Shown: positions 54,958-63,368 of the stretch, piece by piece
How positions within the stretch are numbered: the stretch's first letter is position 1
Layout: each line of letters starts with the position of its first letter
From: Chitinophagaceae bacterium
Lineage (GTDB): Bacteria > Bacteroidota > Bacteroidia > Chitinophagales > Chitinophagaceae
Assembly (NCBI GenBank): GCA_947458275.1
Contig: CANGYR010000006.1
Span: 62,001-126,000 of the forward strand
Direction of reading: 5' to 3'
DNA: 64,000 nt
Translations under genes and position numbers: made by a program
The notes under the pieces: model-generated
What the model saw: only the letters and a program-made list of their open reading frames with translations
The model's database searches: none
What the model was told of the DNA's origin: nothing

Positions 54958-56517
54958 TTATCTATGTTCCCCAAACACCTTCCTCAACGTATCTGCAATC
55001 TCACCCAGTGTACAGTAACTTTCAACTGCCTTTAACACCACCGGCATGATGTTTTTGCCGCTATTGGCTGCATCGGTCAGTTCATTCAGGCATTCTTTTA
55101 CCAGTTCGTTGTTTCTTTTTTGACGGAGCGCTTTTAATTTTTCTGATTGCATAATTTGTATGCTATCATCAATTTTGAAGCCGGGGATTTTTTCTTCATC
55201 CTCGGAGATGAATTTGTTTACACCAACAATAATCTTTGATTCATCTTCTATACTCTGCTGGTATTTGTATGCGCTACGGGCAATTTCATCCTGGATGAAT
55301 CCCTCCTCAATAGCAGCCACACTGCCTCCCATAGCGTCTATGGCCTCAATGAGTTTCCAGGCCTCTTTCTCCACTTCGTCGGTGAGTGTCTCCACATAAT
55401 AACTTCCTGCCAGAGGGTCTACTGTATCTGCCGCTCCGCTCTCGTAAGCCACAATCTGCTGTGTACGAAGGGCAATCCTGGCGGCCGATTCGGTAGGGAG
55501 ACTCAGCGCTTCATCATAACCGTTAGTATGTAATGATTGTGTGCCGCCCAATACGGCAGCGAGGGTTTGAACGGTAACGCGACTGATATTATTCATCGGC
55601 TGCTGGGCCGTCAGAGTGCTTCCTCCCGTTTGAGTATGAAAGCGAAGCATCATAGCTTTTTCATCTGTTGCTCCAAGATCTTTCATGATCTTTGCCCACA
55701 TTCTTCTGGCAGCCCTGAATTTGGCCACTTCCTCAAATAAATTGTTGTGTGAATTGAAGAAGAAGGAAAGTCTTTTCCCGAATACATTGATATCTAATCC
55801 TTTTTCTAATGCTGCTTTCACGTATGCTTTACCGTTACTTAAAGTAAAAGCAATCTCCTGAACAGCAGTACTGCCGGCTTCGCGGATATGGTATCCGGAA
55901 ATAGAAATTGTATTCCACTTTGGCAACTCTTTGCTGCACCATTCAAAAATATCTGTAATGATGCGCATGGAAGGTTTGGGAGGGTATATATAAGTTCCTC
56001 TTGCAGCATATTCCTTTAAAATATCATTCTGTATCGTACCGGAAATTTTTGTCAAACCAGCACCTTGCTTTTTTGCCAGCGCAACATAAAATGCCAACAG
56101 AATAAATCCGGTTGCATTAATGGTCATAGAGGTGGACACATTTTCCAGTTTGATGCCTTCAAAAAGTTTTTCAATATCCTCCAGGCTGTCAATGGCCACA
56201 CCCACTTTTCCTACCTCTCCATCCGCCAAAGGATGATCGCTATCGTACCCGATTTGTGTAGGTAAATCAAAAGCTACACTCAATCCGCTAACTCCCTGAT
56301 CGAGCAGGTAGTGGTATCTTTTATTGCTTTCCTCTGCAGTGGAGAATCCGGCATACTGACGCATCGTCCATAGTTTTCCTCTGTACATGGAGGATTGAAC
56401 ACCTCTCGTAAAAGGATACTGTCCGGCAAGCGAAGCATCATGATTGCTCACATCTGCAGATGTATACGTTTCCTTGATTGAGATTCCCGAATCAGTGGTG
56501 ATGTTGTTAGTTGACAT
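54958..56517 (-). CDS. Acyl-CoA mutase large (catalytic) subunit without B12 domain
   Basis: 519 residues of the methylmalonyl-CoA mutase TIM-barrel domain. Landmarks are [49 protein letters not shown] and [20 protein letters not shown], then [17 protein letters not shown]. The C-terminal cobalamin-binding domain (DxHxxG) is missing; length about 520 is typical for the split form whose B12 subunit is a separate protein. None is in the window. The substrate could be methylmalonyl-, isobutyryl- or another acyl-CoA. The stop codon is followed by the GTTTGGG array. Confidence 0.88.
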   Translation of the reverse strand: MSTNNITTDSGISIKETYTSADVSNHDASLAGQYPFTRGVQSSMYRGKLWTMRQYAGFSTAEESNKRYHYLLDQGVSGLSVAFDLPTQIGYDSDHPLADGEVGKVGVAIDSLEDIEKLFEGIKLENVSTSMTINATGFILLAFYVALAKKQGAGLTKISGTIQNDILKEYAARGTYIYPPKPSMRIITDIFEWCSKELPKWNTISISGYHIREAGSTAVQEIAFTLSNGKAYVKAALEKGLDINVFGKRLSFFFNSHNNLFEEVAKFRAARRMWAKIMKDLGATDEKAMMLRFHTQTGGSTLTAQQPMNNISRVTVQTLAAVLGGTQSLHTNGYDEALSLPTESAARIALRTQQIVAYESGAADTVDPLAGSYYVETLTDEVEKEAWKLIEAIDAMGGSVAAIEEGFIQDEIARSAYKYQQSIEDESKIIVGVNKFISEDEEKIPGFKIDDSIQIMQSEKLKALRQKRNNELVKECLNELTDAANSGKNIMPVVLKAVESYCTLGEIADTLRKVFGEHR

Positions 56518-56526
56518 ATAATCTGT

Positions 56527-57039
56527 TTAGTTGAGTATTTTTTTTGCTTCAAAGTTAATGGCATTCAATACGATGTTGCTCAGCTCGGCCTCCTGGTTCA
56601 TACTGAACTCCAGGATGAGTTTGCTCAATTGCAGTGCAGACGCACCATCTGGAAGGGTGGAGGCAATCTGATTGAGTATAAATATGTTCTGATCGCGTAA
56701 TCGGTTGACGGCGGACCATATTTCAGGACTCACATATATTTGTTGGCTCGCATTATAATCGTATTCAGTCTTTAGAGAAGCAATCAGTGTTTGATGAAGT
56801 ACCGCTGCACTGCCTTGGGAGTAATCTACTCTTGCTATCATGTTTTTTAGAGATGCTCTATCGCAATATAATGTCAATCGCTCCAGCGCTTGTAGTTTGA
56901 GCTTGATCATTTCATTGTTACTCCCCAGCCGTCGGTCGATGTCAAATCTGAGTTTCTTGAATTCTAAAAAAAGTAATACCACTAGAATCAGAGTAAAAAC
57001 GACAGCGATCAACGTGGCATATTGAAAAAAAGATTCCAT
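56527..57039 (-). CDS. Membrane-anchored protein of unknown function
   Basis: About 170 residues from MESFFQYATL; the ORF track start (57066) is upstream. A single membrane segment near the N-terminus (ATLIAVVFTLILVVLLFLEF) precedes an alpha-helical cytoplasmic domain (RRLGSNNEMIKLKLQALERL, AVNRLRDQNIFILNQIASTL). No recognised family motif. It lies 9 bp upstream of the mutase gene on the same strand and is likely cotranscribed. A possible scaffold or signalling role is a guess. Confidence 0.6.
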   Translation of the reverse strand: MESFFQYATLIAVVFTLILVVLLFLEFKKLRFDIDRRLGSNNEMIKLKLQALERLTLYCDRASLKNMIARVDYSQGSAAVLHQTLIASLKTEYDYNASQQIYVSPEIWSAVNRLRDQNIFILNQIASTLPDGASALQLSKLILEFSMNQEAELSNIVLNAINFEAKKILN

Positions 57040-57136
57040 CTTCAGTTTGTTTATTTTAGGGTACAAATTTAGTCAACATGTACTAACAAAACCCTGCTTT
57101 AACGAATTGATTAACATCAATCAAAAAAAATCATTG

Positions 57137-57144
57137 TAATTTTG
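57137..57144 (+). promoter_or_regulatory. -7 box (TAATTTTG) for the IscA-type gene
   Basis: Perfect TAnnTTTG 16 bp upstream of ATG 57161. The TTG at 57152 listed in the ORF track is not needed. Confidence 0.5.
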
Positions 57145-57160
57145 CTTAAAATTGATCAAT

Positions 57161-57505
57161 ATGGAAACTTTATCACAAACACCGGTAACTTTCAACGATT
57201 CTGCCATACAGGAGATTATTCGCCTAATGAATGTTGAAGGATTTGATGCCACAAAGAAATTGCGAGTAGGAGTGAAGGGAGGCGGTTGCAGTGGCATGAC
57301 CTATGTGCTTGACTTTGATGAAGTGAAAGCCAGTGATCAGATATTCGAACTCGACAGATTCAGTTTTATCATGGATAAATCTCACGGCATATATCTTCAG
57401 GGTATGGAAGTCAACTGGGAAGGAGGACTCAACTCAAGAGGATTTACTTTCAAGAATCCCAATGCAAGCAGTACTTGTGGTTGTGGGACGAGTTTTGCAG
57501 TTTAA
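57161..57505 (+). CDS. HesB/IscA-type iron-sulfur cluster carrier
   Basis: 114 residues from METLSQTPV. The A-type carrier family signature is GVKGGGCSGMTYVLDF, with the C-terminal Cys pair in ASSTCGCGTSF. The three conserved Cys bind iron or transfer [2Fe-2S]/[4Fe-4S] clusters to apoproteins. Family name in this phylum is variable (IscA, SufA, ErpA), so I give no symbol. No suf or isc gene is adjacent. Its stop codon (TAA) lies in a 14-bp repeat unit GTTTAACGTCTAAG. Confidence 0.9.
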   Translation: METLSQTPVTFNDSAIQEIIRLMNVEGFDATKKLRVGVKGGGCSGMTYVLDFDEVKASDQIFELDRFSFIMDKSHGIYLQGMEVNWEGGLNSRGFTFKNPNASSTCGCGTSFAV

Positions 57506-57756
57506 CGTCTAAGGTTTAACGTCTAACGTTGCTTAACATCTCTCCGTTGTTGGTGTTATCACCAACAACTATTGTACTCACAATCTTATTTACTTTTTTA
57601 ACCGCAGAGCCGCAGAGGTCACAGAGTTATCGCAGAGTGATTATCGACTTAGTTTCTTGTTGGTGATAACACCAACAAGGGGGCAATGGCGCAAATTTTC
57701 ACATCTCCACATCTCCACATCTCCACATCTCCAAATCTCCAAATCTCCAAATTTGC
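57500..57756. repeat. Composite repeat island between the IscA-type gene and secDF
   Basis: Starts with two 14-bp units (GTTTAACGTCTAAG, 57500-57527), the first containing the TAA stop of the IscA-type gene. Then hairpin copy 57548-57567, a CGCAGAG module (57601-57638), the inverted hairpin copy 57658-57677 and six 8-bp units plus one degenerate unit (ACATCTCC x4, AAATCTCC x2, AAATTTGC) that end flush with the secDF stop codon at 57757. No ORF or tRNA is found. Confidence 0.8.
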
Positions 57757-60723
57757 TTATAGTTCCGGCGCCTTAACTTTCTTTTTCTTCTCGGCAGCAG
57801 CGCCCAGTGGCTTGTCTTTTGCAAAATCAATCAGAATAGGAGCTCCTACAAAGATGGATGAATAAGTACCTGTAATAACCCCGATTAGCATCGCGAAAGC
57901 GAAACCTCGTGTTACCTCACCTCCGAAAATAAAGAGTATCAAAATAGTGAGGAATACGGTGAGTGAAGTCATGATAGTACGACTCAAGGTATCATTGATA
58001 GCTCTGTTGATGATGTTGGTTTTGGTTTCATTCTTCAAGTCTCTGCTGTACTCTCTGATCCTGTCAAATACAATCACCGTATCGTTCATCGAGAAGCCGA
58101 TTACTGTAAGAATAGCCGCAATGAAGTGCTGGTCTATCTCCAGTGGGAATGGAACGATGTCTTTGAAGAATGAGAATACTGCGAGCGTTACCAATACGTC
58201 ATGCAAGAGTGTAAGGATCGTACCTGCAGAATATCTCCAGTCGCGGAAGCGAAGGAAGATATAAAGGAAGATCATCAGCATCGCAATAATGGTGGCTTTC
58301 ACTGCACCTCTTTTCAGGTCATCAGAAATACTTGGCTGAACTGTAGTAGAACTTTGTATGTGGTCACTTACAAACTTCTCATAAGTAATGTTGGCAGGAA
58401 GCGTTTTTTTAAGTCCCTCAAAAAGTTTTACCTGCACCTTACTGTCTGCGTTATCAATTCCCTTCAAATATGCTGTGGTGATATTCAGATGCTTGCCGTC
58501 TTCACCCACAGTCTTTAATGTAATATTGTCTCCTTCCAATGCAGATTTAAGATCATTTCTCAATTGATCATTCGCCTCAACGCGTTTGTCGAATGCGATG
58601 GTATAGCTGCGTCCGCCTTTGAACTCCACACCCTCATGGAATCCATTGAAGAATGCTGCAACGCCCGCCAGTAATACGATTGATGAAATGACATAAGCAA
58701 CTTTTCTGTATTCAATGAATTTATAATTAGCATGTTTGAATACCCTTTTAGATACTCCTGTGAAATAGTTGAAATGTCTGTTTTTGTTGGTCCAGAATTC
58801 AGTAATCAATCTTGATACCAATATTCCGCAGAACAATGAAAGAAGGATACCGATAATTTGCGTGGTGGCAAAACCAAGTACAGGTCCCAATCCGAAGTAA
58901 GCAAGGATGATCGCAGTTAATAATGAAGTAACGTGCGCATCTATTACGGGAGCCAAAGAACGACGATAGCCGTCATTCACCGCGCTTTGATATGATTTGC
59001 CTTTCGTAAGTTCTTCTTTGATTCTTTCGAAGATAATTACGTTGGTATCTACAGCCATGCCGATGGTAAGTACCAGACCGGCAATACCCGCTGCCGTTAG
59101 TGTGAAGCCCAGGGCTGTCAATACTCCTATGGTGAACAACAGGTTTAGGATAAGTGCGATGTTGGCAACCCAGCCGCCGGTGTTGTAATAAACCAGCATC
59201 AAAGCAAAAATCACCAGGAAGGAAACCAGGAAGGCCATCAAACCACCTTTGACTGCTTCTTTACCAAGAGTTGGTCCCACTACCTGCTCTGCAACAATTT
59301 TCGCGGGAGCATCCAGTTTACCTGATTTTAAAATATTGGCTAAATCCTGTGCTTCTTCAACAGTGAAGCTTCCGGAAATCTCAGAGTTACCTCCTTCAAT
59401 TGCACCATTAACATTAGGCGCGCTGTAAACGATATTATCCAAAGCAATGGCAATAGGACGACCAACATTTTTTCCGGTAAGTCTTGCCCATGTTTTGCTT
59501 CCTGCACCAGTCATTGTCATTTTAATGGCAGGCTTGCCCATTTCATCAAAATCTTGTTTTGCTTCTTCCACACCATCACCTTCCAGAGTAGCTTTTTCAG
59601 AACCTGGAATTGTTTTGATGGCATATAATGGGAAATATCTTTGATTGCCTTTCTGCGTTTTTTCTTCTATACCGAATAAAAATTTGCAGTTGGCAGGCAA
59701 GGCATTTCTTACCACATCATTGTTGATATAACTGTTGAACAATCCGGTATCCTGCAATGCCACACTTCCAATAGATGGAGAGTAGAATCTTTTTCCGTTT
59801 TTATCTGTCTGCACATCAATTGGATTGATGACTCTGAAGAAAGGATTGATGTTTTTCTTAGTGAGGTTGGTGTCTGCTTTTTTCGCTGAATCAGCAGTAC
59901 CGATTCCGTTGAGATAGCTTTGTAGATTTTCATCAGCAATTTTCAGAGAGTTGGCCAGCTCATCAATTTGATACACTTCCCAGAACTGCAGGTTTGCAGA
60001 AGATTGAAGGAACTTACGAACTCTTTCAGGATCGTTTACTCCAGCAAGCTCCACATTAATGACACCTTTGTTTTCATCCAAATTGATGTTAGGTTGAGCA
60101 ACACCAAATTTGTCGATACGTTTAATGAGAATCTTATAAGTCTGATTGATAGCGCCTTTCGCAGTATTTTTTATTTTACTGATAACTACATTATCATTGT
60201 CGCCGATTTTCACTTCTTTATTCGGACCGGCAAAAAGAGCAGCTAATTTGTCGGAGCCGTTTGCTTTGATATAGGCATCGCTGAAAAGAGTTATGTAATC
60301 AGATCCGCTGTTGGCTTTCTGAGCAGTAGCTGTATTCAATGCCTGAATAAGTTGCGGATCGCGTGGGTTGTTGCTGAGTGATTTCAGTAAACCTTCCAGA
60401 CTAACGTCCATGGTTACACTCATACCGCCCTGCAAATCAAGTCCGAGATTTAATTCGTTCTCTTTGCATTTTTGGTAAGAAGTGCCTGTCAAAGGGAAAA
60501 TACTTTTGTCTTTAGTACTGTCAAGTATTCTTTTGGTCTTCTCTTTAATCAATGCTTCTTTTTCATCTCCGGAGAGAGAAGGGAATTGTTTCTTGATGAT
60601 TTTTTCAGCCTGAGCTTTTACCGTGTTTTCGTAACTGCGTACCACCCAGGTGTATGACAATTCCCATAAACAGATTACAATCAAAAAAATTGTTACTGCC
60701 CAGATAAAACCTTTCAATTTCAT
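57757..60723 (-). CDS. secDF: Protein-export membrane fusion SecDF
   Basis: Fused SecD-SecF proton-driven translocation factors of 988 residues, about 12 membrane segments. The SecD half has LGLDLQGGMSVTMDVSLE, a large periplasmic P1 region (about 150-480) and VDTNVIIFERIKEE. The SecF half starts near residue 680 with FHEGVEFKGGRSYTIAF and has SMNDTVIVFDRIREYSR. Fusion of D and F is normal in Bacteroidota. A minus-strand TATATTTG box lies near 60847-60854. The 3' end is against the ACATCTCC array. Confidence 0.95.
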   Translation of the reverse strand: MKLKGFIWAVTIFLIVICLWELSYTWVVRSYENTVKAQAEKIIKKQFPSLSGDEKEALIKEKTKRILDSTKDKSIFPLTGTSYQKCKENELNLGLDLQGGMSVTMDVSLEGLLKSLSNNPRDPQLIQALNTATAQKANSGSDYITLFSDAYIKANGSDKLAALFAGPNKEVKIGDNDNVVISKIKNTAKGAINQTYKILIKRIDKFGVAQPNINLDENKGVINVELAGVNDPERVRKFLQSSANLQFWEVYQIDELANSLKIADENLQSYLNGIGTADSAKKADTNLTKKNINPFFRVINPIDVQTDKNGKRFYSPSIGSVALQDTGLFNSYINNDVVRNALPANCKFLFGIEEKTQKGNQRYFPLYAIKTIPGSEKATLEGDGVEEAKQDFDEMGKPAIKMTMTGAGSKTWARLTGKNVGRPIAIALDNIVYSAPNVNGAIEGGNSEISGSFTVEEAQDLANILKSGKLDAPAKIVAEQVVGPTLGKEAVKGGLMAFLVSFLVIFALMLVYYNTGGWVANIALILNLLFTIGVLTALGFTLTAAGIAGLVLTIGMAVDTNVIIFERIKEELTKGKSYQSAVNDGYRRSLAPVIDAHVTSLLTAIILAYFGLGPVLGFATTQIIGILLSLFCGILVSRLITEFWTNKNRHFNYFTGVSKRVFKHANYKFIEYRKVAYVISSIVLLAGVAAFFNGFHEGVEFKGGRSYTIAFDKRVEANDQLRNDLKSALEGDNITLKTVGEDGKHLNITTAYLKGIDNADSKVQVKLFEGLKKTLPANITYEKFVSDHIQSSTTVQPSISDDLKRGAVKATIIAMLMIFLYIFLRFRDWRYSAGTILTLLHDVLVTLAVFSFFKDIVPFPLEIDQHFIAAILTVIGFSMNDTVIVFDRIREYSRDLKNETKTNIINRAINDTLSRTIMTSLTVFLTILILFIFGGEVTRGFAFAMLIGVITGTYSSIFVGAPILIDFAKDKPLGAAAEKKKKVKAPEL

Positions 60724-60846
60724 AATAATGTAGTTTTTCTCTTTATTTATCCTGAATAAACCTGCATATCGGAGGTGTAATATTCAGTGATAAATGATGT
60801 TTTTATTTTTTAATTAATAGCTAATTACTTAAGTTTTAAGAGTTTG

Positions 60847-60854
60847 CAAATATA
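60847..60854 (-). promoter_or_regulatory. -7 box (TATATTTG, minus strand) for secDF
   Basis: Plus-strand CAAATATA is a perfect TAnnTTTG on the minus strand, about 124 bp before the secDF start. The rest of the 257-bp gap to the aminotransferase gene shows no other element except a TAAATTCG near 60953, a weak candidate box for that gene. Confidence 0.45.
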
Positions 60855-60980
60855 GGGGAAAAACCAATAGCTGTCTTTGTATTGGCATGAGAGTTTTCAG
60901 CTCTATGGTAGCTTTTATTTCAACAGTAGGGCAAGTTCTACTTTTTATTTGTTAAATTCGCGGTCCTAAAAATCAAGCAA

Positions 60981-62174
60981 ATGCAATTATCTTCATTATT
61001 AGCACGTTTTAGCGAGCCCGAAACCCTGAAAATGGCCAAATTGGGCCGGGAATTACGCGCTCAGGGCATTGATGTAACAGATTTAAGTCTGGGAGAGCCC
61101 GATTTTGACACCCCAGATCACATTAAGGAAGCCGCAAAAAAGGCGATAGATGACAACTACAGTCACTATACACCTGTTCCCGGTTATTTAGACCTCAGAG
61201 AGGCGGTATGTGCGAAATTCAAAAAAGAAAACGGACTTACCTATACGCCCGATCAGATTGTGGTGAGTACCGGTGCAAAACAAAGTATAGCGAACGTAAT
61301 TCTGGCACTGGTAGACCAGGGAGACGAGGTGATTATTCCTACGCCGTATTGGGTGACCTACAGTGAAATTGTTAGACTGATAGGAGGGGTACCGGTGCTT
61401 GTGGAGACTTCCTATAAAAATAACTATAAGATAACCCCGGAAGAGTTGCAGGCAAATATTTCTGCAAAGACTAAGTTATTCATGTTCTCTTCTCCATGTA
61501 ATCCTACCGGTTCCGTATACACGAAAGAAGAGCTGGCTGCACTCGTGCCTGTTTTTGAGAAAAATGCCGGTATCTATATCATGAGCGATGAAATTTATGA
61601 GCACATCAACTTCGTTGGTCGACATGTAAGTATTGCCGAATTTGACAGTGTAAAAGACAGAGTCATTATCATCAACGGACTGAGTAAGGGGTATGCCATG
61701 ACCGGCTGGAGAGTAGGATATATTGCTGCTCCGGTAGAAATCGTTAAGGCCTGTGAAAAAATCCAGGGACAGTTTACCAGCGGCACCAATTCTATTGCTC
61801 AGAGAGCAGCTATTGTGGCCTTAACAGGAGATATGCAGCCAACTGCTAAAATGCTCGATGCGTTTGTAGAAAGAAGAGCAAGGGTGATGAAATGGATCAG
61901 TGAAATACCCGGAATGGAATGCAATGAGCCGATGGGTGCTTTCTATGTTTTCCCGGTGATAAAATCATTCTTCAATAAAAAGACACCAAACGGTGAAATG
62001 ATTTCCAATTCAGACGATCTCTGCATGTATCTTCTGAATACGGCGCATGTTTCTACCGTAACCGGCAGAGCTTTCGGAGCGCCAGATTGTATCCGTATGT
62101 CTTTTGCCAACAGCATAGAAAATATTGATAAAGGATTTGGTAAAATTAAAAATGCGTTGGAGGATTTGATTTGA
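60981..62174 (+). CDS. Pyridoxal-phosphate aspartate/aromatic aminotransferase
   Basis: Fold-type I aminotransferase of 397 residues. Landmarks are DLSLGEPDFDTPDHIKEAAK, GAKQSIANVILALV, SSPCNPTGSVYTKEEL (the conserved N-P-T-G), MSDEIYEHINF and the PLP lysine in INGLSKGYAMTGWRVGY; the C-terminal Arg is in DCIRMSFANS. The class Ib form (AspC-like) usually handles aspartate, with broad specificity. A GGAGATGT array begins right after its TGA stop. Confidence 0.92.
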   Translation: MQLSSLLARFSEPETLKMAKLGRELRAQGIDVTDLSLGEPDFDTPDHIKEAAKKAIDDNYSHYTPVPGYLDLREAVCAKFKKENGLTYTPDQIVVSTGAKQSIANVILALVDQGDEVIIPTPYWVTYSEIVRLIGGVPVLVETSYKNNYKITPEELQANISAKTKLFMFSSPCNPTGSVYTKEELAALVPVFEKNAGIYIMSDEIYEHINFVGRHVSIAEFDSVKDRVIIINGLSKGYAMTGWRVGYIAAPVEIVKACEKIQGQFTSGTNSIAQRAAIVALTGDMQPTAKMLDAFVERRARVMKWISEIPGMECNEPMGAFYVFPVIKSFFNKKTPNGEMISNSDDLCMYLLNTAHVSTVTGRAFGAPDCIRMSFANSIENIDKGFGKIKNALEDLI

Positions 62175-62324
62175 AGATGAGGAGATGAGGAGATGTGAAG
62201 ATGTGGAGATGTGCTGATGTGCAAATTTGATAATTCGATAATGTGGGGATGAGTTGGGCGCTTAGCGTACAGGGGTTTAACCGTTAAGCCAGCGTAGCGA
62301 CTTAAACCGTTTAACCATTTAACC
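62175..62324. repeat. Opposing arrays GGAGATGT(+) and GGTTTAAN(-)
   Basis: From the base after the aminotransferase stop: AGATGA, GGAGATGA, GGAGATGT, GAAGATGT, GGAGATGT, GCTGATGT, GCAAATTT (62175-62228). Then, toward the coaE start on the minus strand, units GGTTAAAT, GGTTAAAC, GGTTTAAG (62301-62324), a TCGCTACGCT insert (62291-62300), then GGCTTAAC and GGTTAAAC (62275-62290). The last unit ends at the base before the coaE TTG start. No ORF is found here. Confidence 0.78.
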
Positions 62325-62909
62325 TTGCTTAAAATCGGACTGACAGGAGGTATTGGCAGTGGAAAATCTACTGTTGCGGCAATATTTGAAGTATTGGGCA
62401 TACCTGTTTATTATGCCGATGCAGCAGCCAAAAAATTGATGCAGGAAGACGTAGGTTTGATTGCCGGTATCAAGGAATTGTTTGGAGAAAATAGTTATGT
62501 GAATGGCATGTTAAACAGGACGTATATTTCCGGCGAAGTATTTTCACAACCCGATAAACTTAACAAACTCAATGCACTGGTGCATCCGGTTACGATTGCA
62601 GATGCAGAAAAATGGATAAGCACACAATCCGCTTCCTATTTAATTAAAGAAGCCGCTATTCTTTTTGAAAGCGGCTCCCATATTCAGATGGATTATGTTA
62701 TTGGCGTTTATTCTCCTCTTGAACTGAGAATAGAAAGGGTAATGCAGCGTGATAAAATCTCAAAAGAACAAGTCATCTCTAGGATTAATCAACAGATGGA
62801 TGAAGATGAGAAAATGCGTCGCTGTGATTTCTTGGTCTATAATGATGAAAAAAAACTTCTAATCCCCCAAGTACTGGAGTTACATGATAAATTGATTAAA
62901 GTAAATTAA
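62325..62909 (+). CDS. coaE: Dephospho-CoA kinase
   Basis: Phosphorylates dephospho-CoA, the last step of CoA synthesis. 194 residues, at the family norm. P-loop IGLTGGIGSGKSTVAAIF, then YYADAAAKKLMQED, and the CoA-binding HPVTIADAEKW. The frame opens at TTG 62325 (MLKIGLTGG) and no ATG exists upstream. That TTG begins exactly where the repeat array ends. It is a third TTG-initiated gene in the window. No coaD nearby. Confidence 0.93.
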   Translation: MLKIGLTGGIGSGKSTVAAIFEVLGIPVYYADAAAKKLMQEDVGLIAGIKELFGENSYVNGMLNRTYISGEVFSQPDKLNKLNALVHPVTIADAEKWISTQSASYLIKEAAILFESGSHIQMDYVIGVYSPLELRIERVMQRDKISKEQVISRINQQMDEDEKMRRCDFLVYNDEKKLLIPQVLELHDKLIKVN

Positions 62910-62921
62910 ACTCTAATTTTC

Positions 62922-62993
62922 ACATCTCCACATTTCCTCATCTTCATATCTCCTCATCTCCTCATTTCCTCATTTCCAAATCTCCTAATTGTC
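62922..62993. repeat. Nine-unit ACATCTCC array before the yajC stop
   Basis: Units at 8-bp spacing from 62922: ACATCTCC, ACATTTCC, TCATCTTC, ATATCTCC, TCATCTCC, TCATTTCC, TCATTTCC, AAATCTCC, TAATTGTC. On the minus strand they are GGAGATGT-like and start directly after the yajC TAG. The plus-side end is 13 bp after the coaE stop. Confidence 0.8.
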
Positions 62994-63319
62994 TACTTCT
63001 CCGCCACCGGCTTATTCATAGAAGCACTCCACTCCATACTAATAGCACTCTTTTCAATTTTCAGATAACTGCCCGGACTGGTTTCGAGTGATAAAGTATT
63101 GTCTTCATTTACTTTATTAATCACCCCGTGAATTCCTGCAATGGTGACTATTTTATCGCCTTTTTGAAGGTTGTTGATGAATTGTTTTTGTTGTTTTGCT
63201 TTTTTTGCTTGAGGACGAATCATAAACAGCCACATGACCAAGATCATACCGCCTAAGAAAATTATGTTCATACTGCCACCGCCCGGTGCGCTCTGAAGTA
63301 AAATTGATTGTAGTTGCAT
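62993..63319 (-). CDS. yajC: Preprotein translocase subunit YajC
   Basis: 108-residue single-pass membrane accessory protein of the SecDF-YajC complex. The membrane segment is MNIIFLGGMILVMWLFMI, followed by RPQAKKAKQQKQFINNLQKGDKIVTIAGIHGVINKV, the conserved YajC beta domain. The N-terminal leader MQLQSILLQSAPGGGS is short. It is downstream (on the minus strand) of the DUF1573 gene and, via it, of the probable nusB; secDF is 2.3 kb away on the same strand. The repeat array begins at its stop. Confidence 0.93.
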   Translation of the reverse strand: MQLQSILLQSAPGGGSMNIIFLGGMILVMWLFMIRPQAKKAKQQKQFINNLQKGDKIVTIAGIHGVINKVNEDNTLSLETSPGSYLKIEKSAISMEWSASMNKPVAEK

Positions 63320-63368
63320 TTTTTATTTTTGGTTTATAGTTTAATAACTAAGAAAATGATTCAGATTA

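Noticed and set aside
57701-57756. Possible CRISPR-like array of short repeats
   Set aside because: Units are 8 bp, degenerate and contiguous without spacers, and no cas gene is present.
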